Origin: Entomortierella parvispora
Lineage: Eukaryota > Mortierellomycota > Mortierellomycetes > Mortierellales > Mortierellaceae
Direction of reading: 5' to 3'
Assembly (NCBI GenBank): GCA_963573315.1
Contig: OY752142.1
Location: 1,736,001 to 1,800,000, forward strand
Length of the DNA stretch: 64,000 nt
The translations under genes and the position numbers were made by a program. Positions 9,843 through 20,547 of this stretch are shown in pieces. The notes beneath the pieces are model-generated. The model was given only the letters and a program-made list of their open reading frames with translations, was not told the origin of the DNA and did no database searches. How positions within the stretch are numbered: position 1 is the stretch's first letter; each line of letters opens with the position of its first letter.

Positions 9843-11394
9843 ATGTCCGACTGGGGTGCGTATCTTCTCTTTGCCATTGCATCTTGAATCAGCCATCTGT
9901 TCACTCCTCTCTGCACTCGTGTGATGGCTCCTGGACTTGTCTCTATACGCGAAAGGAGACGGACAAGGCGGGGTCGCAAGGCTAGATTTGGATGTTTTGC
10001 ATTGGGTACCCACGAATAGCCATTAACAATGCTTGCTTTCCATTTCTCCTGTAGAAAACGACGACGTTATTGAAGCACCTGTGATCCCCGCCAAGAAGCA
10101 GTGGGACGATGAGGATGTTGAGGAGGATGATATTAAGGTGAGCCTCAGGAAACTGACAGGATAACGGGCAATTGAGTCAGGAAGTCGAATGTTTTCATAC
10201 AAGAGAGAGAAGGAGAGAGAGAGAGAGAGTGTGTGTGTGTGTTTCGTGATTATAGCATCCCATTGGCAGTGGATACACAACTATTTCATGCTAACTTCAT
10301 ATTCAGGATCGCACAATCAGGGCAAAGGAGAGAGTTTTTTTTGTGCCGCAGTCCATTTACGATTTTTGAGAACTTCAACAATCCCAAAGCACACACAGGA
10401 GAGTGTTAATGCACTAACAGGTCTTCTGGAACGTGGTCCTTCTTTACTCTTTTAGGAGGATTGGGATGCCAGCAGCGAGTCCGAGTCTGAAGAGGAGAAA
10501 GCCCCCGTTGTAAAGCCTCCCCCCAAGAAGACTTTGGCCCAGAAGATTGCTGAGCGTGCCGAGGAGGCCGAGCGTAAGAAGCAAGCTGCTTTGGAGAAGG
10601 TCGCTGTAAGTGTGCAGGCATGTCCCATCGAGTCAAGTATTCTCTTTTCCTCAACCATGATTTCCTTGTATACCTACTTATTCGACTCTTGTATCACTTT
10701 CTTAGCTCATTCCCGAGAACGAGACTGAGGAGGAGAAGTTTGAGCGTCGCCAGCGCGAGAAGAACGCTATCATTGAGTCCGATCTTGCCAACGCTGCTGA
10801 TCTTTTCAGCGGAGTCAAGGTTTCAGAGTCTGGAGGTACAATGGCGCACATTCCCCCGATCCTTGGTCCATCACGCGTGAACTAGCGTTGATGAATTTAT
10901 TTGCTAATTGTTTTACATACTCTTTCTAGTTGTTACCGCTGCTAGCAACTTGGAGACTATGAAGCCCAAGACCAAGGATCAATTCAACGAATTCACTAAC
11001 GAGTTGGTTGCTCTTATCCAGAAGCATGAGGTACTAGATTACTTTTGCTTGTAATCTCAAGGACATTGTGGACACCAGAGTACTGGAGTTCTAACGCTCG
11101 GTCTGATATTCACGGCTTTTTGTACGTCATTAGAAACAAGGCCTCTATGTGTCTTTCCTCGAGGGTCTCTTCCGTGAGCTCTCCCAGGGAGTCCGCGATG
11201 TGGATGTGCGCAAATATGCCAGCACTTTGACTACTCTTGCCAACGAGAAGCAGAAGGCTGCCAAGGAGGCATTGAAGACCAAGAAGAAGGGAAGCGCCAA
11301 GCCCTCGCTCGGAGCCGGTACCAAGGTTGCCACCTCGGTCGACACCCGGGATTACAGCAACGACTACAACGACGACTTTGATGACTTTATGTAG
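9843..11394 (+). CDS. HCR1: Translation initiation factor eIF3 subunit J
   Basis: This subunit helps eIF3 bind the 40S ribosome and stabilises mRNA in the decoding centre. Six exons (9843-9855, 10055-10137, 10456-10605, 10706-10835, 10930-11030, 11134-11394) splice in phase to 245 aa. The first exon is only 13 nt (MSDW plus one base), followed by the typical acidic start (ENDDVIEAPVIPAKKQWDDED). Later come the basic helix KKTLAQKIAERAEEAERKK, the conserved core with PKTKDQFNEF and KQGLYVSFLEGLFREL, and the acidic/aromatic tail ending DYNDDFDDFM. Length and order match fungal HCR1. Intron 2 (318 bp) contains a GA/TG microsatellite near 10200-10245. Confidence 0.92.
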
Positions 11395-11597
11395 ACGAGA
11401 ATACAGCTTTTTTAACCACTTATCACGTGATATCTATCCGCGCATGACGCATCATGCATGCCCTCCATCCCATCCTTCTCCATTCTCGCTGTTTCTCACA
11501 CACCATCCCCCTCAGCAGTAGTGGCGCCAGTCCGGAGTAGTCAAAGGATATCGAATCGACCATAAAAGACCCTACCTCAACCTTATAAACGTGTCCA
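11395..11597. promoter_or_regulatory. Short promoter with TCACGTGA, dynactin p24-like gene
   Basis: Only 203 bp separate the eIF3j stop from the next ATG. A TCACGTGA palindrome at 11423-11430 is flanked by TA on one side and TA on the other, making TATCACGTGATA. It lies 168 bp upstream of the start codon. Confidence 0.5.
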
Positions 11598-12632
11598 ATG
11601 CTCGCTACTGCCTCCAGTGCACCTGGGTCCTGGGGAGCACCTTCTCCCACACAGGGCGATGAACAAGCGCAGGATTTAGAGAGTCTTGCACAGAGGCTGA
11701 GAGCGCTGGAGAAGGCCTTGGCACCGCCAGTGCCTACTTCGCAGCCATCGGATCCCTCCGCAGGAGACCAAAGTCCATCCGAAGATGCTGCTGAAGACAT
11801 TGTCAGCTCAATGTCGCCTTCCCGACGCCCGACAGACTCATCTCGACATGGGCAGCAGACATCGTCACAACATACCCCCGGCTCACTCTCTAGACGTGTC
11901 AAAAACATTGACAGCAGGCTATGGGCCGCTGCCAAGGAGCGCAAACCCACAGAAGAGTTCCTATTGAAATGTAAGAGGGAGTCATGCTTTATCAAGCAAT
12001 ACATGGACCAGCATGACACTCAATGTGGTGCGTATTTAGTACCGATATTCATCGTCTCCTTTTTCTAGATGAAGCATCCAATTTGATCAGCAACCCCCAT
12101 TCAAGTCATTCGGATCGAGAATTGTTGACTCTGTTGGCAAAAACGGATCTGGTCTTGGCCGCCAAGGATGAACTCCAAAAGCTCGCCGAGGAATCCAAGG
12201 AGATTCAGGGGTTGCAGCGTTGCGCTGAAATAGGCGGACTCTTGAGTAAGGACTATTTTCTCTCGAAAACATTCTGCAGGGGAAGAGTCAAAAAAAAGAG
12301 ACTCTGTATTAACAATTCGCGGTCTTTGACAATATTAGATGTCGAATCTCAATACCCTATCTTGTCAAAGCTTGAGACTGTCCACATTGAGCAATGTCAG
12401 GATGCCAACAAGATTTCCGACCGAGTAAACAAGCTGACCGATGACTATAATGGCCTGGTAAAATCTTTGAAGAAAAGTTGTAGTGCTAGTTGATGGCGAT
12501 ATCTCTGACATCTTGTTACGTATTTTTACCGTTTCTTAGATCAGTACTCTGTCAGAGGTGTTTTTATCTTGGGATGCTCTTTTGACTGCAGCCGAAAGCA
12601 AAGTGTCTGAAATTGAAAAGTCAAGGAATTGA
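11598..12632 (+). CDS. Dynactin subunit 3 (p24)-like protein
   Basis: p24 is part of the dynactin shoulder, which projects the dynein-binding arm. Four exons (11598-12027, 12069-12245, 12339-12457, 12540-12632) give 272 aa. The first 95 residues are a Ser/Pro-rich segment containing a short coiled coil (DLESLAQRLRALEKAL). The rest is helical and matches the family pattern: a basic segment RRVKNIDSRLWAAAKERK, a KCKRESCFIKQYMDQHD helix, LETVHIEQCQDANKISDRV, and a C-terminal FLSWDALLTAAESKV. The third intron uses a weak GTAAAA donor, chosen because it keeps phase and yields the C-terminal Trp motif. The call rests on remembered family patterns and overall helical layout; another coiled-coil protein is possible. 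Confidence 0.65.
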
Positions 12633-13529
12633 TTGAACCCAGAGGCGTACAATACAACAATGTGACAGCAAACACTGCAAATCTTCAACAAGGGTGCTGT
12701 TGTGGCGGATATAGGGGCATCTGCGGACAACAGTGTGGTTTTGAAAAAACGGCATTATGACTTTACTAGCAGGAAGGGAATGTGGTTTTGACGTGTAGCT
12801 GCTGTGCTGTTTCCCTATCGACGAGAAGGTGCGGGATGTGTTGCAAGGGATCGATTGTCGCCTGACAGTTGTGTGATCCAATGAGTCACGCAGACCTCAC
12901 CTGGCAATTGAGGATGCGCGTATTTATTGATCGTTCACTCCTTTTTTTTTGAGTCGGCTTGGATTTTCCCCTGCATGTGATGGTTGCGACGCGTCGTTCC
13001 TATGTTCCAACTGACTTCTGCAAAGGATAACAATAGAGAAAGGGATGTTTGTTTCATTGTTCGTGAGAGAAAGAGAAATACTGCAAGGGTAAGACATAGC
13101 AGTACATGGTCGTGTTCAAGGATGAAGAGCACACTTTTGTTTCTTTAGTCTAGTTGTGATTGTCGCATTCTATATAGTGGGTTGAGAAGAACGTGGGAGA
13201 GTCTTCAAAAATGTCCAGAATCCCTTGCCTGCAATAGTACTGAATGGGACCCAATTGAATTGAATTGCCGAAAAAAAACGGGGGGACAAAAATGAGAGGG
13301 AGGACCCTGGGCACCAAGAGGGCACAGGACAGACGGGAAGGTAGCGAAATTTCCCGCCACTTTTTTTTTCTCCCTCTCTCTTCTCAGTTTTTGGAGTGAC
13401 ATATTTCGAAGATCCTTCGAGATTCTGACAGACCGACTATTGGCGCGGGGAAAAGTTTTAGAGAATGAGGATGAGGCAAAGAAGAGGGGCCATAAACTGT
13501 TTTCTGTTGTCTCTAAAGAATATCCTGTA
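12633..13529. other. Intergenic DNA left of the transposon
   Basis: I see no gene in these 897 bp. The sequence is AT-leaning without obvious repeats. It ends at the TA dinucleotide (13528-13529) duplicated at the transposon insertion. Confidence 0.4.
13528..13529. repeat. Target-site duplication TA (left)
   Basis: The TA at 13528-13529 directly precedes the left inverted repeat and is matched by TA at 16051-16052 after the right one. The outer bases TG and CA make the reconstructed target TGTACA a palindrome. Confidence 0.8.
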
Positions 13530-13658
13530 CCGTGAAATTTATTGAATCCGGACAGAATCACTATGTTTTCATCCGGATTCCAAAACAACTCGATTAAATT
13601 GAACTCAATTTAATTAGAATAAAAACGCTCAGTCACATGATCGGCCGTTGCGTTTTAC
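13530..13658 (+). repeat. Left terminal inverted repeat, 129 bp
   Basis: The repeat is an exact reverse complement of 15922-16050. It contains two internal palindromes: arms GAATCCGGA (13544-13552) and TCCGGATTC (13572-13580), and a tight one with arms ATTAAATTGA and TCAATTTAAT (13593-13614, 2-nt centre). It also carries TCACATGA at 13633-13640, one base from the TCACGTGA seen in host promoters. Confidence 0.92.
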
Positions 13659-13744
13659 GACACGACGGGTCAGACATCATCTTCTCGCGTTTCGCCCATT
13701 CCTGACCTTTAACAACCTATACATATACCAATCTCCCTTACAGC

Positions 13745-15925
13745 ATGCCGCCAGCAAAGCGGCCGAGCTCTACCGCAGTCAAAGGTCCTGCCTCCAAGAA
13801 AACACGTCCTCCATCGTCTTCCATTCCCAAGAGCATCTTTCAACTGCAGCCAGTAACCAGAAGATACACACAGAGTGAGCTCAAGAAAAGGGATGCCACT
13901 TGGAACTCACAGTACCAATCGCTCTTGGCTGCCGCAAGGAGCGGTAGTGTTCTCGCAGGTGTTGTTCTCCCAACGCTTCAGGAATACAGGATCTCGATGG
14001 TCAAGGAGTGCAAAGAATTAAACACCAAGGTTGAACTCTTGGACATATACCACTACCTCGTTTCCATCGAGAGCATGTTCGCAAAAAAAGTCACCTACGA
14101 GAGATTTGGCCATATGATTGGAATCTCTTTGAAGTCGTCGACCTTGGGTGATTGGCTTAAAAACGAAGACAAAATAAGGCAGAAAGCACCACTGCTCCCA
14201 GCAGGCGCCAAGAACATGGTCAACATGAAGAACAATAGGGTGGAGACGATCGTGCTCCATTGGTTGCAGCAGCAGCGGAAGAACTGTGTCCCTGTGTCTG
14301 GAAAGATGATACGAAAGGCCGCTGATACGACCTACTTCGTTCTACAAGATTCCTTTGAGGCTGATGATCAAGATGACGGTGTGGTGCCGTCCTTTTCTGC
14401 AGCATGGTTCGACTCTTTCAAGAAAAGGCATCAAATCTCGTATTGTCAGCTTCGTGGCGAGGCTGGCTCCGTCAATATCGATGCAATTGAACCCGAGCTT
14501 GTCGAGATCCGCAATCTATGCTCCTACTATCGTGCTGAGGATATATACAACTGCGATGAGACGGGCCTTTACTTGAAGGAGTTGAATACCAAGTCGTACA
14601 CAGTGCCTGATAGTAAGGCTGGTGGCAAACCTCTCCGAGAATGCCGTGTTTCTCTTTTGATGTGTGTCAATGCTTCCGGCTCTTCCATTACACTGTCCAA
14701 GGAGAGGAGCTCCCTGCGCCCTTTGCTCATAGGTAATAATATAAACACCTTTTATGAAGACCATTACTCAATGTAACTTTCTTAACCCACTGCTCTTTCA
14801 CTTTCTTCAGCTAGAAACCGCGCGAGGGACGTGGATTCTGAGGCTTTGAAGCTGATGACCATCAGGATCACGAATAGTGGGTGGATGACAGGCTCCATTT
14901 TCATGGAGTGGCTGAGAATCTTCGATGATCAACTCGATAGACCGTCCCTTCTCCTTCTGGATTCTTGCCCTGCGCACAACAATATTGATATGCGTGATCA
15001 AGAGAATGGCATCCCCTGGAAATTTCTTCGTATCCAGCGACTGCCCAAGAACTCCACCTCAATGACCCAACCCCTGGACGCAGGTTGCTTCAGTGTTTTC
15101 AAGCGCGCGTATCTGGAGATGCTCAGCCAAGAAACATGTATCACTGTCAACCATGGTGACTCAAAATCGATCAGCAATGGTCATGCATGGTCTCTTCTTC
15201 CATACGCCTGGAATCGAGTGAAGGCATCAACAATTCGAAATTGTTTCGCCCATGTACCTATTCTCCCGCCAGAGATACGCGACGATTTACGACGCCGTCG
15301 ACCCCGCATGCAAGAACAACTAGAGTTAACCGACTACACCAAACGCAACCAGTTCAAGGAAAAGGAGCTGACCGATTTCGAGCACTTGATAGCCACAGTC
15401 GGGAAGGACAACAACTGGAACCTTAAGCGTATTGGCGAGAAAGATCGGCAGCAATTGGCTGATGAGGAGCTTGCACTGCAGCCAGATCTTGTTGAAGACG
15501 AAGGAGCAGAGGAGGTGGCGGACTATCCAACTACCCCGCAACGCACACGCGCATCTAGCTATGACAATGTGCTGTATAGTTCACCTATCGTCGACGAAGA
15601 CTTTGAGGATGCATTTAGCCTCTTGAACGACCCTGAATTTGGGTTTTCTTGGAACAGCCCTGCAGGAGTGAGGCGAGGCAGGGAGTCGATGTTGAACGGG
15701 TCAGCTGTTGAAAAGGAGTTCCGAGGAGCAGCGAAGGAGTTCTTCCGTAAAGCTGCTCGTGTCTCTGCTGCTCGAAGGGAGGCCGACATGCATAGAGCGA
15801 GTGCCAAGGGAGATGGTGAAGAAAATGCTGAGGAAGAAATAGACGGAGATTCCAATACGGCTAGATATACCGATGAGGGACCTTGTGTATACAACCAAGA
15901 TTTCTTTAGTTTCCTAGACGAGTAA
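13745..15925 (+). CDS. pogo/Tigger-type transposase (CENP-B-like HTH plus DDE_1)
   Basis: Two exons (13745-14732 and 14811-15925) joined across a 78-bp GTAATA...CAG intron give 700 aa. The N-terminus is basic (PPAKRPSSTAVKG). Residues of roughly 90-240 form the CENP-B/Tc5-type DNA-binding region, ending SAAWFDSFKKRH, a hallmark of this group. The catalytic triad appears complete: YNCDETGLY (Asp about 271), LLLLDSCPAHN (Asp about 380) and MTQPLDAGCF (Asp about 419), so the last two are 38 residues apart. The segment GWMTGSIFMEWL before the second Asp is also typical. The C-terminal 170 residues are acidic and variable. The stop codon TAA (15923-15925) lies inside the right inverted repeat. Confidence 0.9.
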
Positions 15926-16050
15926 AACGCAACGGCCGATCATGTGACTGAGCGTTTTTATTCTAATTAAATTGAGTTCAATTTAATCGAGTTGTTTTGG
16001 AATCCGGATGAAAACATAGTGATTCTGTCCGGATTCAATAAATTTCACGG
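15922..16050 (-). repeat. Right terminal inverted repeat, 129 bp
   Basis: Exact reverse complement of the left repeat. It overlaps the last codon and the stop codon of the transposase and ends at 16050, followed by TA (16051-16052). Confidence 0.92.
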
Positions 16051-16052
16051 TA

Positions 16053-17141
16053 CAACATGATACACACGAGCTCAAGCAAAAGTTCATCAGATGGGATATT
16101 GATATCATTAAAGCTGTGGATATTCGGGTTCAATTGTCAATGACGGGTTTGGTGGTTGGGGTGAGAGAGAGAAAGGAAGGGAATGGAGAGCAAAAACAAA
16201 CAAACAAACAAACAGCGACGCTCCCTGACAAGCTGTCATTCAGTTGATCAGTGAATGAATTGGAGACTCCTGTCAACGTGTGTAACCCAGATGATGGCCA
16301 TGAATTTATTCACTTCAACTCTGTTGCCCCACTGACTTGATCTGTGGTACCATGTTGTGTCCTCACAGCCAAGAGAACAACCTTGTCGGTGGCTGCTCAG
16401 AACAAAGGCAAAAGCACCTACTGTAGTGGCTTTAAAGGCAGGCGAGAGAGAGAGAGAGAGAGAAGTGCGACCTTTTTATCGCAATTGAAGGGTACGTACC
16501 TACTGTGCATTCTTTCGCCCACATGGTCAGAAAAACGGGCGAAGGTGGGACGCGGGAGCATGACATCGATCTGAGCCATTCCTCGCCGCCTTCAAGTTGG
16601 GAGCACAACAGTCATCAAAGTACATACCTTTGTCAGGCTACCGTTTGTTCCGTTGTTGCATTTAATTCTATTCCACTGACGAGATAGTCCACGGCGGACA
16701 AGTAGATCTGGGGAGCGCAGCTTACTATGCTGCGTGTTGAAATGCAATTGAGATTTGCAAAGAGAAAATATTGTTCATGGAGAAATGTTCCAGAGGAAAT
16801 GAGGCCGCAGGACAGATCAAAGGCACCAAAAATGCAACGACTGGGTATGATCCCGTTCAACATAGGCCATTATTGACCCTCAGCTGTTACTGACCACTCT
16901 AACCCAAAGTCGCCTGTTGGCGCTCTAGGGTGAAGTGCAGAGATACAATGCATGTGCATGCATTTTGAGAGTGGAGCTCGGCGGTAAATCCTGTTTTTTT
17001 GGTGTGCAGGTAGGGGCCGCTCTAAAGTTCTTTTCTTTTCTTCATTTGATCATGGTAGAGTACACGAATACACGAAAGGAGGGAGAGAAAAAGAGAAAAA
17101 GAGAAAGTGAAAGAGCAAGAGATACAGGGACGAGGTAGAGT

Positions 17142-17172
<31 letters not shown>

Positions 17173-18379
17173 CGACAGAGAGCAATGCCCAGCCCACCAC
17201 AGCAGGGCATGAACAAAACCCCGATTGGGCCGAAGCTCGACGGAGGACGGAGAGGCGGGAGGGGATCTTGATCTCAATTCAATTTTTCTATTGTTAAAAA
17301 ACCTGCAATGATTAATTTTTAATCCAGGTTTTATTAATTGTATGTATTGGTTGTTGGTTCCTTCGTCGTTCCTTCGCTCCTTCGTTCCTTCTTCGCTTCT
17401 TCCCTTCCTTCTCCCTTCCTTCTCTCCCCTTGTCTTTTCTCTCTTTCTCCTCTCTCTACTTCTCCTCTCTTTTCTCATCTTTGTCATTGTTCCTCGTCTC
17501 CTCTTCCACCATCGACGACCCCTTTCCCCTTTCCCCTGTCTCTTGTTCCTTTTCTCTCACTACCCAAAGGCACTTTTTCGTCGATCCTCAGTCCCATCCA
17601 CATTTCCGCGTCCAAGCCTGTCTCTTCTTCTCCGCCCACCTCGACTTTCCTTCTCCACCCGCACCCTCGGCTTTGGTCTTGCTCGTCCTCACATGCGCTT
17701 TCCCATCCCCGCGCCTTTAATTTTCGAATCTCTTGGTCCCTCCTCCTAACCTAGATCTCTCTTCGACTGATCCCATTGTCCTATCTTCGAGTTCCTTCTC
17801 CATCTCCTCTCCTTTCCTTCCTTTTTCTCCTCAGCTAGCTTCCTTTGTTTATTTTGTTGAGCACTCAACACTCTTTAAAGGGCAGCCTGTTTTCAAACTC
17901 TCTCATTGTCCACCAAGAGCAGATCCGCCCTATACAGTCCACGGACCAAAAAAAAAAGGTATCAGCTCGGGCTTGACATTTTGCACTAGACCTCGATCAA
18001 CAGTGCAGCGCTCTTGTCAAGTCTGCCTGTTGTCGGCCTTTTCCTTCGTTCCTGAGCCCTTGCTCCTTGCTACTGAGGTCCAGTCTTTCAACTTTCCATT
18101 CAGTCCTTTCCTTTCCCTGTTTTTTGCTTCGCCCCTCGCCTCCGCGCTGCCGATCAACATAAGCACGAAGCGCCACAGCTGCTTCTGTTTCCACACGCCT
18201 CGGAGACTACTCGTATCGCCTCTGCTTCCAAACAGTCTTAGGAACCAAAGGCGAAGGGTTGGGTCTTTGGCGCGGGATCCACGAGATACCGACGCTGTGA
18301 CAGAAAGAGAGAGAGACACAGTAAGAAGTGATCGACTCCTATTCTAAACGGCCGCCCAACTGCGCTCTGCCAAAATACA
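16053..18379. other. Intergenic DNA and long pyrimidine-rich leader
   Basis: I see no gene between the transposon and 17330. The stretch has (AAAC)n at about 16195-16213, GA tracts at about 16441-16464 and 17140-17172. From about 17340 to 18200 the plus strand is strongly C/T-rich, consistent with the promoter and a long 5' leader of the gene starting at 18380; several short upstream open frames occur there, but none looks conserved. Confidence 0.45.
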
Positions 18380-20547
18380 ATGTCATACGACCAGAACAGC
18401 AGCAGCAATGACGGCGGTACTCCATTATCACCACCAACACAACCGCCTCTTTCCTGGTACGCTGCTATTTCCTCTATGGCCCGGGGCGCTCTGGAAAGAG
18501 GCTCTGGTAGGGGTGTACGTCCAGTGCCAGCCGACCGCAGCATCACCAACACTAACACCAACATCATCTCCCACAGCAGCAGCTTGGCATTGCCACTCGA
18601 GGACGACTCTGGTGCCTCTTCGCGGTCTTTTGCATACACCACCACCACTGCCGCCATCGTAGCCGCTTCCAACAGCACCAACGCAGGCGCAGGCACTGCA
18701 GGGCGGCCACGCTCAATCCCAATTTCATTCCTGATAAACCATACTCCCGAACCCCATCTGTCTCCACGAATACCAGAATACCCATCGTTCTCGGCATCGT
18801 CTTCATCATTATCATCGTTATCATCGCCCTCCCTCTCCTCCACGGCAGAAGCAGAAGAGTGGGTGCTCTCTTCTTCCACAGCGTCATCCGAATCACCTTC
18901 TCTCACACCAGCACAAATCCGACGGTCCCCCCGCTCCATGTCAGCGGCCACCATTCCACTTGTAGGAGCATCCACGCCTGCGAGCCTAGCCACCATGGCA
19001 GGAGCCTCGGCTTCATATTATAGGACAGGCGTGCGAGGTTCAGTTCAACGACTATCTCAGTCCTACCACCACTTCTCGCCTCAATCCGCACAGAGCAGAA
19101 GCGGCAATAGCAGAAGCGGCAATAGCAGAAGCGGCAATAGCAACAGCAGTAACAATAACAATAACAACAGCAGCAATGACAGCAACAGCGTAGCTTTGTC
19201 ATCGCCCTCCACGCAAGCCATCAATGCTGAGCAGGTTGACACCCCAGTGTTTAGTACAACTCATCACGCCCGTTCCCGGTCAACGTACAGTGATAGCGGC
19301 GGATCCAGAGCATTCTCCCATAGCTTGCTATCACGGAATGACAACAGCATCCATAACAGTTTCTCTGACAGCAGTATCGGCACTCGTCGAGGTGTCAAAG
19401 ACGACAGCTACAACAACGGCGACGGTGACAACGGCAGCAATAATAACAGCAACAGAAACAGTGACAACAACTGCAACAACTGCAACAACTGCAGCAGCAG
19501 CAGCGCCGCGATCAGGACTGAACCCAGAGACATTAGCGAGGCCGAGAGGCAAGTGAGTATCGTGAGTGCAGCACAACGTACCACGTCCGTGTCCTCTCCT
19601 TTTGAGGAGGATCGATTACTTGAAGAACATCGCGTTTGGCGATCGCCTAGCACAGCGCCCTCGGTCAAAGCGCGCGCTCTTTTTTCCGCGGGAAAAGGGG
19701 CGACAAGCGATGGAGACTATAGTCATCAAGCCATAAAGACTGAGCAGGAGGAGTCTACGCCTCCCTTCATACTATCGCCTAAAGCGACTGATTATTGTGG
19801 GCCATCGTGTTCCACTTCTGCCGTCTCCACGAACGAAAGCAGTTTGCCCATTGGAGGAAGCAAGACTCGACCCAAACCCAAACGTACAAAGACAGGCAAA
19901 ATTCTACAGAAACCCAAAAAGATCACTGCAAGCAATCGAACGACAGCCTACACGCGATTTCTACAGCAACGGAGCAGAAATCTTGCAGAGAGTCTGCCCC
20001 ATCTTTCGGCTCAGGAGGTATGTCTGGTCAAGTCAAGGTGGATCTGTTGAGAGGACAGGAGGGGGTCAAGTGGACAGAACGGAGCGCTTGCCATCATGGA
20101 TAAAAAGAGGCATCCTTTGACGCGTCAGATCGCCGACTTTTTTTCTCTTTCTATCCCTTTTAGCGTATGAAGATTATTGTAGAAGAATGGAAGGTCTCAG
20201 ACAGGAACGCGCACACGACGCGCAGGCGTCGCGTGGAACCGGCCCAACCATCGCAGACCAGGACCCAGTCCTCCAGAGAAAGTCAGTCGACAGCCGCCAG
20301 CGCCAATATGAGCACAGCCACAGTGTCGTCCGGATCGGGCACGGACCAGAATCAGGGGTCCTCATCTACCTTGACTCATGAGGATGCTCCCTCCATGTCA
20401 CCGTCCAGGATGAGAAATCGTTCGTTGCGATCGAGTGGCCAGAACAATCCCCCAGCGCCCAATCTCCAACAAGATCAGAAAGAACAAGAGATTCCGCAGC
20501 CACAGCAACAGCGTCCAGATAATGGCCATCGGAATATTGAGGAGTAG
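18380..20547 (+). CDS. HMG-box-like, Ser/Asn-rich putative transcription factor
   Basis: Two exons (18380-20017 and 20164-20547) join in phase 0 to 673 aa. Most of the protein is low-complexity Ser/Thr/Asn sequence, including three perfect 15-bp repeats at 19097-19141 (RSGNS repeated) and Asn-rich runs near residues 250-265 and 350-375. The one domain-like part spans the intron: basic KPKRTKTGKILQKPKK, then TTAYTRFLQQRSRNLAESLP joined to RMKIIVEEWKVSDRN. This resembles the first helices of an HMG or YABBY box (A-Y-x-x-F...P...E-x-M-K-I-I...W). The C-terminal tail is Gln/Ser-rich. The assignment to the HMG class is an inference from this pattern; the full third helix is weak. Confidence 0.6.
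19097..19141 (+). repeat. Three 15-bp tandem repeats inside coding sequence
   Basis: The unit AGAAGCGGCAATAGC occurs three times in a row without change, encoding repeated Arg-Ser-Gly-Asn-Ser. It is in a disordered part of the HMG-like protein. Confidence 0.95.

Larger units (their letters stand above)
13530..16050 (+). mobile_element. pogo/Tigger-type DNA transposon with perfect 129-bp inverted repeats
   Basis: A 2521-bp element is bounded by inverted repeats at 13530-13658 and 15922-16050 that I read as identical over all 129 bp. They start CCGTGAAATTTATTGAATCC. A TA dinucleotide flanks each end (13528-13529 and 16051-16052), the target duplication expected for the Tc1/mariner-pogo superfamily; with the neighbouring bases the target reads TGTACA. 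Between the repeats is one transposase gene with one intron and no visible stop or frameshift. Perfect repeats plus an open transposase suggest recent insertion and possible autonomy (inference). Confidence 0.92.

Noticed and set aside
13588-13760. Could the transposon be a degenerate or non-autonomous copy?
   Set aside because: The transposase frame is open, the DDE motifs are present and the inverted repeats match fully, so I treat it as intact.
17338-17754. Open frames in the C/T-rich tract before the HMG-like gene
   Set aside because: Several frames are open at once only because the tract lacks purines; the products are runs of Ser, Phe, Leu and Pro.
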